A stretch of 64,000 bases of DNA from Steromphala cineraria (taxonomy: Eukaryota; Mollusca; Gastropoda; Trochida; Trochidae), in contig OU744725.1 in the NCBI GenBank assembly GCA_916613615.1, positions 63,496,575 through 63,560,574 of the forward strand, written 5' to 3'. Position 1 is the stretch's first letter. Every line of letters begins with the position of its first letter. Both the position numbers and the translations under genes were made by a program. The notes under the pieces were generated by a model. That model was given only the letters and a program-made list of their open reading frames with translations, did no database searches and was not told the DNA's origin. This document shows positions 51,007 through 60,480 of this stretch, piece by piece.

Positions 51007-51798
51007 CACGTGACGGTCGCATACCTATTCGCGAATTTCTCGTTTTAGGATGGAAATATCCATTGGACGGATCGGAACTGTGATTTTAGTTGTTAATTGG
51101 CTTACATAACGTTGGAACATTCCAAAATAAGAGAAAATGGGTGTTTAGACTCCTTTACTTGAAGTTAGGATGATTCAACATATCATCTCCATTTCGATGT
51201 TCTATTTCTAAGTTAGAATCCAAAATGGAGAAAATTTAAGTCAATTTTACCAGAAGTGAAATCATACCATCAAAATGTCTACACATACAAAGTAGTAATA
51301 GATCTGAATGAACTAACTTTCAAGGACTTTATTGTTCCAAAACACAGCGAAAAGGAAAAGAATAATATCGAAGAGGAACTAGAATATGATGTAAAACCAC
51401 TGTCGTGTACCCGGTAAGGAGGGGACTTTTCAAAATGGTTGACGTGACAGGTCAACAGAGGTAGGTGTCTGCTTTCAGTGCTCCCTTCTCCTAATCGACG
51501 AGGTTTAGATGGTCACCTTTAACTGTGGTAATCAGGAATAGAATTTCGAATACATTCCTTACGAGTTTTGGTTCACAAACTGCAAGAAATTTGCGTATTT
51601 TAGATGTCAAGTTGATGTTTATCTCACTTTCATTTTCGAAGCGGAGAGGAGACTTTTAAATGCCTTTTTTCATGCCCTTAACGACCTTGAATATCATACA
51701 TATTGTCGCGCATATCAGTGTTTGGTTATAGTAAAGATTTCTGTGCAACTTGAACTGATTTGGTTCAGAAACTACGAAGTTATTGACAAAATAACAAA
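51007..51798. other. Noncoding stretch between LINE remnant and the long minus-strand gene
   Basis: No gene is recognised. A roughly 50-codon plus-strand frame near 51,272-51,418 (VVIDLNELTFKDFIVPKHS, acidic after that) is open but has no start context and no family that I recognise. AT-rich elsewhere. Confidence 0.6.
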
Positions 51799-54700
51799 TC
51801 AACATGGCAGCGGAGTGGACTCGCCGAATAATCGGCGGAGGGGACCCAGGAGGTCGGATAGGGAGAGGACATTTTTGGATATGGAGGGGACACATTTGGA
51901 TATGGAGTGGACATCACTTTCAAATTGTACTGTAGTTGAGACAAAATCTCTTTCCATCCAGGATAAGGTCATATTTTTGGCAGTTTTACGCATTGTTCCA
52001 TCCATGTTAAACAATGAGAGCGGCACAGGAGCCAATTCATGTTGTAGAACATCTTGCATGTTGATATCTCGTGATTGGGCTAAGACCGCTAGTCTGCTGA
52101 ATACTTGTCTGTCAATGTTGAGCTGTTGTGAGTTCTTCTTCACCTGTGATACTGACTGTTTGTTCAAACTTGAGAAATTTTTCATACCAGATCGCTTCAT
52201 GGGAGCAAAGAAATCTACCTCATCTGAATTCAGCCTTGAAGTTATAAAGTTCTTCATTTCCATCACACCTTCATGCTTGACTTGGCACAAACGAGAGGCG
52301 ATATCCTCGGGTACAACTGTTGATGAAGCAATGTTAATGAGTGGTTGCTTGTTGTCTGAAGACGAGCCTGTTTCAATAGTGAAAGGATTCACCATTCTCT
52401 CTGAAACTGTACATGCAATGTTCTGTATGTCATTTTCATCCTTGGTCATCCTCGAAGGAGTGCTTTCCTTGTGCAGAGTCATGTAGCTTTCCTGGAATCC
52501 TGACAGTTGCTTCATTGCTGCTCTTACTTCCGCCTTAAGATGTGCTGTGAGATAATACTTGTTGAGAGCTGTCTCTGTCGTGTACAGTTGGTGATGTTTT
52601 CCACAGTCTTTATTAAGGGACTGTTCAATACCCATGTCATGCCAAATACCACTGAATGGTCTGTCAGTGTGATGTAGAGACCAGTTTCCATTTGACAAAG
52701 CTTCATAGATGTGAGGTTTCCTGTCCTTCATCAGGTGTCCTTCAGCAACGTTGACTGATCCCCATCTGGCATAGTTCAAATGTCCACACATGAAATCATA
52801 TGGTAACATTTCTGCAAATGAGTCTAGTTCCAACGACCTGTTGTCATCTCTTTTTGCTGCGATATAGTCCAGAAGTAGTTGAGACATATCAATGTAGTTG
52901 TTCCAGAAAGTGAAGGTGTAGGAAGCGCTTTTGCCAGTTTCAATAAATACTTTCCTGATGTCCATTAGTGGTCTAGCCTTCTGTATTACATCTTGTACAG
53001 ACTGCGACAGGTCCTGTGTTGTTTCCTCGTTGCCATACTCTGCATCATTCATTGCTGTGAAACACTGCTGCACTGAGGTTTGGATGGCATGTGTAGCATC
53101 TTCTGACAAGCAATGCTCCGAAGTGAGAAACCAATCACAGCATGCATCCCATCTAAGACGATTTAAAGCTTCATTCATCATTTTGTGAACTCGAACACCC
53201 CGGTTATAGGCTTTTCCTTTCATGATTTGATTGACAACTGCAGGCCCATACAGGTTGGACTCCACAAGAATATCTTCAAAGCCACTGTCCTGCATGATAT
53301 GTCCAATGTCACCGATGAAATTCATTGCTCTATGAAAACCTCCCATCTCTAATTCATCATCTTGAAATTCCTTCGGAGATTTCCACTTTATCATCTGTGC
53401 TTTGCTGTAAATGGCCTCATCATATGTCACCATAGTCCATTCTTGTCCAAGAGCAAGGAACATGCGCTGAAATGCTTTCATCATTGTGAAGACTGTATTG
53501 AAATCAACTGCAGAAGCAGGAATCATGGGGCAGTATCCAATGTTAGTCTGCTGGATGTTGGTGTTGGTTGTCATTGTTGCATGATAAACAGTCCAGGATG
53601 GTTTCTTCGAATTCTTCAGTGGAGTAAATTCAGCTTGAAACATCTTGTATGGAAACCCTTTGATAAGAAATAGAGCATCATCTATAGCTCTCATGTTTTG
53701 GTGTTCAATCAAACAATCTGTGAACCATGACATGTAAACTCTCCCAAGAAGATGTTGTGGTCCTGGCCTTTTCCCTGTCATGGGTGGACATTCAAGTAGT
53801 TTATCAGATTTGATGCCTGTTATAGTTCTTGACCTTGTGTTCTTTTGCTGGCCGACAAAGCTACTAAAGGTCCCTGAATCTATTGCGGCTGTCTGGTACA
53901 ATACCATATTTACAACATCATGGTGTTTTGCATTCATAACTGACTCTGTTGCTCTGTTGAAGTTGTCACCAGCTCCACGAGTGACTTGCCCCACAACCAT
54001 GTTTGATGGTACTGTGACCTCCTGGTTCAACAAGACTTCTGCCCACCTCGCATCAATTCGCTGCACTTCATCATAGCTGATTGAATGTCCATGTCTGTTG
54101 ACGAGTTGTACAACCTCTTGGGACTGTGTGAGTTGGTGTAGAGACACTCCGAGTCCAACATGTTTTGGCGTTCGGCATTTCCCATTAGAAGTCATGTATA
54201 TAACATCCTGACAAAGAGATAATATATGTCGGTGGAGAACTGCATCTTTTGCTTTCACATAATCCATGTCAACTTGATCCAAAGCTGAACCTGCCAGGAG
54301 TTTGTAAAAGAATGTATAGAGTTCATGGGGAACCATTTCTTCACAGTTTTTTTCTCTAATGTCACATGGGTTAAGAGGCTGATGAGAGATACCATCACAA
54401 TGCCTTGAAAGCTGTCGAAGGTAGTTTGCAGCGTGGAGAAGTACTGAGCTAGGATTAAAAGTTTTATTACCATTTTGCGTTTCCTTGAGGTTTTCCAATG
54501 GTGATTCATGCGTACTGGCATATTTGTTGATGATATCTTGCACCTGTACTGTATGGCTTATGACAAGCTCGGGTCTTGTGGTGGAAGTCTGTATAAAAAC
54601 AACTGAGTCACCATACTGTGCTTGAATCTTTGCCTTCAGTTTATGCTTAGAAAATGATGATGTTGTGTCCTCTGGAAGATGTCTGTTCAGATTGGTTTGG

Positions 54701-55407
54701 TATCTTTCTAGAATTTCGTTCATGTCGAAGGCTCTCCCTTGTGCAAGATCTGGTAGCAGTGTTTCCATTAATTGTTTAAATGCAAGTTGATGACAGGTAT
54801 TGGATGATGATTTCTGCTTTTCACAAACAATGTATCGGCTGTGACATGCCTTGTGATATCTTGCCTCTAAACTCATCAATTTTGAAAAGTCTCCTACCTG
54901 ACACATGAGGTCATGATCTTTTTTGGCCATAGCTCTTTGCTCCAGTGTCTTGCAAAAATCAAAAGTGGAGACATTGATAAGTTTTTTGTCTTTGTTGACC
55001 GATTTCTGACCACAAAACATACAAAGTGTTTTCCATTCGAAAGAATGTCTTCTTTTTCTGGAGGGGGTGGATAATTCATCACAACCAGTTCTATTAGATA
55101 TGATACGAGAAATGTTTGTTGAACTTGAAAACGTTGAAAAACAACTCTTATGCCAGAATACATCAATGTCAGGCTTCAGTGAAAATGATGGCTGGTTGTT
55201 CACAACCTGAAGAGCAGATGTTATCCGATTGTAGACAGTTGTATCCCCTGCATTATATCTCTCCTTCAGTGCTCTATTAAATGAAAGTTTGCCTTCAACA
55301 TAGGGACTTCTTAGATTTTCTTGTTTTTCTGTTTGACATAGAAGACAGTTTTTCAAATTCAGTGCTGGATAATCCATCCTGAGTTCAGTAGGGGAGCCTG
55401 GATTCAT
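51799..55407 (-). CDS. Large uncharacterised protein with two CxxC/HxxC modules, family partner of the nuclease fragments, C-terminally truncated
   Basis: I chose the ATG at 55,405-55,407, 1,202 codons. The frame is open to 55,464, but the ATG directly follows a TATTTCAG acceptor. Numbered from 55,464, the protein has C40-x2-C43 with H105-x2-C108, and C148-x2-C151 with H204-x2-C207: two probable zinc-binding modules separated by a basic RKRRH patch. A long central region without a known domain includes MGGFHRAMNFIGDIGHIM, YGPAVVNQIMKGKAYNRGVR and RWDACCDWFL, blocks I recognise from multicopy uncharacterised proteins of molluscs and cnidarians. From residue 1026 (NPFTIETG ... FFAPMKR ... PVPLSLFNMDG) it aligns with the fragments at 45.2-48.5 kb, then stops before the nuclease domain. 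Residues after about 1180 are a repetitive tail of foreign look. The function is unknown; the long uninterrupted frame suggests recent activity or selection. Confidence 0.75.
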   Translation of the reverse strand: MNPGSPTELRMDYPALNLKNCLLCQTEKQENLRSPYVEGKLSFNRALKERYNAGDTTVYNRITSALQVVNNQPSFSLKPDIDVFWHKSCFSTFSSSTNISRIISNRTGCDELSTPSRKRRHSFEWKTLCMFCGQKSVNKDKKLINVSTFDFCKTLEQRAMAKKDHDLMCQVGDFSKLMSLEARYHKACHSRYIVCEKQKSSSNTCHQLAFKQLMETLLPDLAQGRAFDMNEILERYQTNLNRHLPEDTTSSFSKHKLKAKIQAQYGDSVVFIQTSTTRPELVISHTVQVQDIINKYASTHESPLENLKETQNGNKTFNPSSVLLHAANYLRQLSRHCDGISHQPLNPCDIREKNCEEMVPHELYTFFYKLLAGSALDQVDMDYVKAKDAVLHRHILSLCQDVIYMTSNGKCRTPKHVGLGVSLHQLTQSQEVVQLVNRHGHSISYDEVQRIDARWAEVLLNQEVTVPSNMVVGQVTRGAGDNFNRATESVMNAKHHDVVNMVLYQTAAIDSGTFSSFVGQQKNTRSRTITGIKSDKLLECPPMTGKRPGPQHLLGRVYMSWFTDCLIEHQNMRAIDDALFLIKGFPYKMFQAEFTPLKNSKKPSWTVYHATMTTNTNIQQTNIGYCPMIPASAVDFNTVFTMMKAFQRMFLALGQEWTMVTYDEAIYSKAQMIKWKSPKEFQDDELEMGGFHRAMNFIGDIGHIMQDSGFEDILVESNLYGPAVVNQIMKGKAYNRGVRVHKMMNEALNRLRWDACCDWFLTSEHCLSEDATHAIQTSVQQCFTAMNDAEYGNEETTQDLSQSVQDVIQKARPLMDIRKVFIETGKSASYTFTFWNNYIDMSQLLLDYIAAKRDDNRSLELDSFAEMLPYDFMCGHLNYARWGSVNVAEGHLMKDRKPHIYEALSNGNWSLHHTDRPFSGIWHDMGIEQSLNKDCGKHHQLYTTETALNKYYLTAHLKAEVRAAMKQLSGFQESYMTLHKESTPSRMTKDENDIQNIACTVSERMVNPFTIETGSSSDNKQPLINIASSTVVPEDIASRLCQVKHEGVMEMKNFITSRLNSDEVDFFAPMKRSGMKNFSSLNKQSVSQVKKNSQQLNIDRQVFSRLAVLAQSRDINMQDVLQHELAPVPLSLFNMDGTMRKTAKNMTLSWMERDFVSTTVQFESDVHSISKCVPSISKNVLSLSDLLGPLRRLFGESTPLPC
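51855..51915. repeat. 21-bp imperfect minisatellite at the 3' end of the long frame
   Basis: GGACATTTTTGGATATGGAG and GGACACATTTGGATATGGAG, then a partial GGACATCAC, lie on the plus strand and encode the SDVHSISK/CVPSISK/NVLSLSD tail on the minus strand. Family homology ends at this point, so this probably marks the junction where the original 3' part of the gene was lost. Confidence 0.6.
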
Positions 55408-55528
55408 CTGAAATATAAATAATTGATATCTATAAAAAGTTAATGTGGATGAATAGAAATTCAATATTTTGGCTTATTATTATTACTATAAAAAGTATAT
55501 ATACAAAGGTATTAAGTTTTCTAAGAAG

Positions 55529-55585
<57 letters not shown>

Positions 55586-56342
55586 GGATCTAATAAGTAT
55601 TTCAATCATTATTATCATATTATCATATCAAAATATCAATTATTATATTTAATAAAAAAATATTAAAAGGCCAATTTGAAATGATAATTAATGTGTTAAT
55701 GTCAATGATATTGATGACTATTAACAAAAAGAAACATTTGGTAATGACAATTTATTGTTTAATAACAGAACTGATTTTTACCAAAAAATAACTTAATAAG
55801 ATGTCATGTTATAATGATTCTAAAACTTAGTCTGTGTAACGTTCACCTCATGAATTTCTGCTAGTATAATTAGTTGTTGGGAAATAGTATATGCCTTTTT
55901 TGTTAGGAAAGTAATGGTGAGGCCCATTTAGGGTTAGATGAACATAACATTTTTAAATATTCCAATTTTACCTTTAAAACACTTCACAAATGATAAGACA
56001 AGAAAATATATTAGTTTTTATTAATAAAATTGTGGGAGAAACATTTGGCTTACAACAGAAAAAATACATTTTCAATAAATCCATCCCAAAATAGGGCCCA
56101 CATGCATTCCCCTTACAATTTCTTTTTACCTTTGTAAATAAATATTTGCCTTTGGTGATTCATTTAAACCCTCGGGATCATGTCATATTTCTATAATATT
56201 CCATTGTAGCATAAGAAATATCAGCATTGTCCTTTAATATTGACAGAACTAATGTTTTAGTTATCCTAATTGGTTCAACCAGTAAAAAATTCAAACATTG
56301 TTTTCAAAGATATTTAGCTGACAAGAGGAAAAAAAAACTTAC
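55408..56342 (-). other. Candidate 935-bp intron upstream of the start codon
   Basis: On the minus strand there is a strong donor, AAATCAAG|GTAAGTTTTTT (GT at 56,342-56,341), and an acceptor, TTATATTTCAG, directly before ATG (AG at 55,409-55,408). This gives a 5' noncoding exon ending at 56,343 and a coding exon starting exactly at ATG. It contains the (TAA)17 microsatellite. No coding sequence is seen in it. Confidence 0.55.
55533..55583. repeat. (TAA)17 microsatellite
   Basis: Seventeen uninterrupted TAA units. The poly-Ile and poly-Tyr frames that cross it are artefacts of the repeat. Confidence 0.98.
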
Positions 56343-56500
56343 CTTGATTTACTTCTGATGTTGACTGGATTTTGTGACCTCATCTTTATTCATTTCTATG
56401 ACATCGAAACATGAATGATAGCCACATAAACATTTGTCCTTGGACTTGACAAACCGCCATTTTGTAAACAAAGGTCAACAGCAAATAAGGGAGATAACTC
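56343..56500 (-). promoter_or_regulatory. Candidate 5' exon and promoter of the long gene
   Basis: Upstream of the donor the minus strand has CAAAATGGCGG (56,454-56,464), which resembles a YY1 site of the kind often found at TSSs of TATA-less genes, and the plus strand has AAAGGTCAAC close by. GGGAGATAACTC at 56,489-56,500 (plus) is a motif I associate with mollusc intergenic DNA. The transcription start is not determinable from sequence. Confidence 0.35.
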
Positions 56501-57525
56501 TGTTAGGAGATGCTTCCTCACAACTAATTACATTTCTCAAATGGCATGAGGACTTCACACACAAAACTTTAGGGGGCAAAAAAAAAAAATTGCACCAGTT
56601 CCAAACTTGACATCCATTTTTTTCATGTACCTGAATGAAAAAAGAAGCATTTTATCCACTTAGATATTTTCTAGCTTTTGGGGAGAGCATATGTAAAATT
56701 CTCCACACCTGGCTGGTGGACTAATTAATCTCCGTACACAAACCAATCATCCATAGTCAGAGGACAAAGTATTAAGATTCACATAAAATCCATTGTCGGT
56801 CATTTTGTGTCAACACTTTAAAATCATTTTGGGTAAGAAAATGGAATCGAATGGCTAACTTTACGTTATATACTTGAATCATTAATGCTCAATTGACTTT
56901 AAATACATTGTCTTTCAATTAGAACCATCAATTTTAATTTTCCTGACATCACCTTATATACTCACTACAACGTGCTACTGCCCCTTTAACACACCAAAAT
57001 ATAGACAGAACGTGAAATTAATTCAATCAGTGAGCCAAAACTATTGGTAAGATGTAAACTTTATGAATTCTCATCTCATCTTGGTAAAAAACAAATTTGA
57101 TCATTCGCAGAATTCTCCCATTGAACGATCTGCTTTACAAAACTTTATGCTAAATTTCTACAGAAACTATTTTACATCTAACTTTTATATGTTTGTCCAA
57201 TAGTGGATATTATTTCGGATAGACTTAAAACAATGAGAGCAAAAACAGATTCACAATTAAACTTTTCAAACGCAATATTTTTCTCGGTTACCCTGACGGA
57301 CGATATATGGTTCTAAACCTTATGAGACCTTTTCATGTAAGCAATTTACTTCATTCAACCGATCTATCGTAAGTTTGAAACATCCCGGACATCCCTTCAT
57401 TATTTGAGTTAGATTCTCTCAGAGTTTCTTGCTCGCCAAGATTCGACTGATCGTTATTCCACGGATAGGTACAATTAGGCTGTCACGTGACTAACAGTGC
57501 CGTAGACCGGGTGCGCTGCAGGGCT
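56501..57525. other. AT-rich noncoding stretch
   Basis: No gene seen. It contains a poly-A run (56,580-56,590) and the partial TTAA-type MITE described separately; the remainder shows no recognised structure. Confidence 0.6.
56735..56985. mobile_element. TTAA-type MITE, 5'-truncated copy 1
   Basis: It shares the internal block (AACCAATCATCCATAGTCAG, ACAAAGTATTAAGATTCAC, TACATTGTCTTTCAATT, CTGACATCACCTTATA) and the right end CGTGCTACTGCCCCT followed by TTAA (56,986-56,989) with the copies at 58.8-59.5 kb. The left terminus is missing. The sequence beside it, at about 56,700-56,734, does not match the other copies. Confidence 0.8.
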
Positions 57526-57616
57526 GTAGAAAAACTCGTACCCAAACTGAACTCGTACCCACAAAAATCGGAAAACTCGTGCCCAAATCTGCAGGAGAAC
57601 TCGTACCCACTTTTTT
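57526..57616. repeat. CTCGTACCCA motif cluster, left, inverted with respect to 59,611-59,719
   Basis: AACTCGTACCCA or close variants occur four times with spacers of about 13-18 bp, ending in an ACTTTTTT run. The reverse complement of 59,611-59,719 has the same order, including ATCGGA(G/A)AACTCGT and a T-run at the inner end, so the two clusters may be the ends of one roughly 2.2-kb element. Confidence 0.6.
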
Positions 57617-57705
57617 ATTTTTGGTTTAAGATGCATATATATCATAAATATATTATTATTTTACGTTATTATATACTCATGTAATCTTATGATAGTAATA
57701 CAAGG

Positions 57706-57762
57706 GTGCAATACGGAATACGTCTTCAAATTCCGTATTGCACTCCAGAATCCGTATTGCAC
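57706..57762. repeat. 13-bp inverted repeat with an extra half copy
   Basis: GTGCAATACGGAA at 57,706-57,718 is the reverse complement of TTCCGTATTGCAC at 57,731-57,743, and TCCGTATTGCAC recurs at 57,751-57,762. It can form a hairpin with either right arm. Confidence 0.75.
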
Positions 57763-58359
57763 GCCTGCCGGTTCTACTTTTTTTAAGCTTCGGCAATTCT
57801 CGGAATTTTCCGTACGTAACAATCATTTTCCTAATGAAAACACCGGATTTGACGTATCTCAATGCATTGGTAACAAACCTACTTTTTAATATGATATTGA
57901 AGAATAATATAGTGAGAAACTAGTGTTATCGTTAGTAAAGAAACTGCAAAACACTATAAAAAAGGAAATTCCGAGAACATCGCCAGCGACACTTGGCCCT
58001 TATGACGTCACAGCCTACAACGATTATGACGTCATTTCCATGGTGACGTCGTTTGAAAGGATCCCGTCGCTCGGAATCCTGAACTTACGTTTATCATATT
58101 CAGAACTTTATAAATAATAACTAAGGATAAACTTTTATCACTGAATTTAGTTTTCACACTTGAGAAAATTGCCTCTTACGTTTAACTACGCAAAGTAATG
58201 AGAAAATAAACAGATAATTGAGGTATCAAATCATCAGTCGAGCGTGTCAAAGGTAATCGCCTTCTTTGCATTATGTATCAATGCGCAGTGCGACGTCTCG
58301 GATTATTTAAGCAATTCAAAATTACATTTAAAAAGGTTAAAAAGAGAGTATATAATTAA
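57763..58359. other. Noncoding stretch with CRE-like cluster
   Basis: No gene recognised. The only notable structure is the three CRE-like sites, listed separately. Confidence 0.55.
58003..58051. promoter_or_regulatory. Three CRE-like sites in 49 bp
   Basis: TGACGTCA at 58,003-58,010 and 58,027-58,034, and TGACGTCG at 58,044-58,051. The octamer is the palindromic CREB/ATF consensus. No nearby gene start is evident, so its role is open. Confidence 0.4.
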
Positions 58360-58520
58360 TACAGAACGTCATACATGTGCATTTGGGTCGTTTGTATTGA
58401 ACTCGAAGATGTCATGAACGCGGAGAAACAACTCGTTCTTCGAACTCGTTGTTCCTCCGCGTCCATGACATCTACTCGTTCAATACAAACGACCCAAATG
58501 CACACGTATGACGTTCTGTA
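58360..58520. repeat. Fold-back hairpin, 73-bp arms, 15-bp loop
   Basis: TACAGAACGTCATACATGTG reads back on the opposite strand from 58,520, and pairing continues with few mismatches through GTCGTTTGTATTGAAC, ATGTCATG and CGCGGAG to 58,432/58,448. It lies in AT-rich DNA but is itself GC-richer. It could be a miniature fold-back element or a small-RNA precursor type hairpin. No clear target duplication. Confidence 0.85.
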
Positions 58521-58803
58521 TATTTATTACCAAACAATAAATAAAATACAAAAAATGTCAAATAATTTGTTATTAACACATCTGCAGTAATAATATTATT
58601 ACAATTTGTTGAGAGTAGTTGTACTTCCAATATTTAAGAATACAGGTAGATTTGATGGTCTCCCCAGAAATCAAAGACTTAATTTGTTCTATTTGTAATA
58701 ATAAAAAAATGAACTTCATTTTTTTTATCTTAATGTAAAATGTATCATGATTTGCGTTGTAAGTGTTTCGAATGACCAAATATAGTAAATATTTAACACT
58801 TAA

Positions 58804-58871
58804 AGGGGCAGTAGCACGTTTTTTCATAATTTTATATTCTAAATTTTTCACTGATAATTGTAAGTTGATGC
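58804..58871. mobile_element. TTAA-type MITE, left-end fragment
   Basis: TTAA then AGGGGCAGTAGCACG, followed by a 50-bp terminal segment that is repeated at 58,876. It is a tandem left terminus without a right terminus of its own. Confidence 0.8.
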
Positions 58872-58875
58872 TTAA

Positions 58876-59231
58876 AGGGGCAGTAGCACGTTTTTTGATA
58901 ATTTTATATTTCAAATCTTTCACTTATAATTGTAAGTAAATGTTAAATGTATTATATTAACACTGTCAACAATCTCATTACACAAGCCAATCACCCATAG
59001 TCAGAGGACAAAGTATGAGGATTCACATAAAATTCATTGGCGGCCATTTTTTTGTGAACACCTTTAATTCATTTTTGTAAGAAAAAGGAATCGCATGGCT
59101 GAACTTTAAGTTATTTATTTAAATAATAACTGCTTCATTTAGTTTAAATACATTGTCTTTCAATTGGAACCATTTATTTTCATTTTCCTGACATCACCTT
59201 ATAATCCCCCTAAAAACGTGCTACTGCCCCT
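58876..59231. mobile_element. TTAA-type MITE, complete copy (356 bp)
   Basis: TIRs AGGGGCAGTAGCACG and CGTGCTACTGCCCCT are flanked by TTAA at 58,872-58,875 and 59,232-59,235. The TTAA duplication points to piggyBac- or Kolobok-type transposases acting in trans. There is no coding capacity. Confidence 0.88.
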
Positions 59232-59235
59232 TTAA

Positions 59236-59521
59236 TGTATTATTTTGACAGTGTCAAAAATCTTATTACACAAGCCAATCATCCAGAGTCAGAGGACAAA
59301 GTATGAAGATTCACATTAAATCCATTTGCGGCCATTTTGTGTGAACACCTTTCTAATTCATTTTCTGTAAGAAAAAGGAATCGCATGGCTAAACTTTACA
59401 TTATATATTTGAATTATTACTGCTCCATTTAGTTTAAATACATTGTCTTTCAATTGGAACCTCTAATATTCATTTTCCTGACATCACCCTATATACCCCC
59501 TAAAAACGTGCTACTGCCCCT
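59236..59521. mobile_element. TTAA-type MITE, tandem copy 3 sharing the junction
   Basis: Starts with the internal segment TGTATTATTTTGACAGTGTC (compare TGTATTATATTAACACTGTC at about 58,945) and repeats the rest of copy 2 to the right TIR ending at 59,521, followed by TTAA (59,522-59,525). The unit duplicated is about 289 bp and carries only the right terminus. Confidence 0.82.
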
Positions 59522-59610
59522 TTAATCCATGTAACCCAAAGCTTGTCATTGTAATGACACTAAACACTCAAACAACACAATTAATTAATAACTAATTATC
59601 TATTTATCTA

Positions 59611-59719
59611 AAAAAATATGGGTACGAGTTCTCCGATATTTTTGGGTACGAATCTTCCGTGGGTACGAATTTCCGGTGGGGACGAGTTCGTTTTGGGTAC
59701 GGGTTTTCCGCATCCCCTC
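59611..59719. repeat. TGGGTACGAG motif cluster, right, inverted with respect to 57,526-57,616
   Basis: GGGTACGAGTT, GGGTACGAATC, GGGTACGAATT, GGGGACGAGTT and GGGTACGGGTT follow one another with 10-15 bp spacers. They are the reverse complement of the cluster near 57.5 kb. This makes a family of degenerate sub-repeats inside possible terminal inverted repeats. Confidence 0.6.
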
Positions 59720-60480
59720 TCGTACATACAACGCACAGGGCCATGGTTGATGCAGAATGATAAACTTTTGATTTTGGTAGTTTATATACCCCATTTGTTT
59801 GCGTAGTTCGTGTATAATAATACAATAGTCTACTCGGCTTAAGGTATGATGTGTTGATAAGTAATGAGATGTGTTTATATGTAATGAGATGTTTTGATTG
59901 TCAAATGCTTTGTCGGCGACCTACCTTTTTCATCTTCACCGATGAGATCTGTTAATCTTCCAATCCAATCTTTGATCAAATATATCAGCTTTCATAGAAC
60001 CATACTTACCAAATTACTTTATTTGTTAAAACAACAACTCAAACTATTAAACAAGGGATTACCGATAATCCGGTAAAATCAATTGCTAAATAAACTCGCA
60101 TCGTCTTCATGTCGCTTCCACTAAGTGTATAACAATATACTTACCTCTTTAATTTTATTCATAAATGCAAACGCCAACAATAAACATTGCCGGTAATCAA
60201 CAAATCTTCTACATAAAAATCTACTTAGACTACGAAAACACCGTCCAATCCTCCTACGAAATCACCGAAAAATCCTCCTACGAACTAACAACCCACAAGA
60301 ACTGTTAGCCAATGCTAAAAATTACCAGTACCTTTCAGTATTCCTACTACAAACCAAATTGTATAAAACATTATAATTAATAACCACCTAGCCTTACACC
60401 CAAACTCTTAACCATTACCTACCCCTCATCCCCTCCCCAATTTAAGGGTCACTAAACCCTAACAACCACCCCACGGGTAA
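59720..60480. other. Noncoding stretch
   Basis: No gene seen. It has three imperfect copies of GTAATGAGATGT near 59,860-59,895, and a C/A-rich segment with CTCCTACGAAATCACCG and CTCCTACGAACT (60,249-60,290) that recurs near 61,485-61,517. Confidence 0.55.

Noticed and set aside
51722..54076. Plus-strand frames of 85-254 codons over the long gene
   Set aside because: Antisense shadows of the minus-strand gene, whose Zn modules and family blocks are clear.
55430..55666. Poly-Tyr and poly-Ile frames
   Set aside because: Produced by the (TAA)17 microsatellite.
58573..58923. 116-codon minus-strand frame
   Set aside because: It covers tandem MITE left ends and AT-rich flank; the repeated peptide reflects the duplicated terminus.
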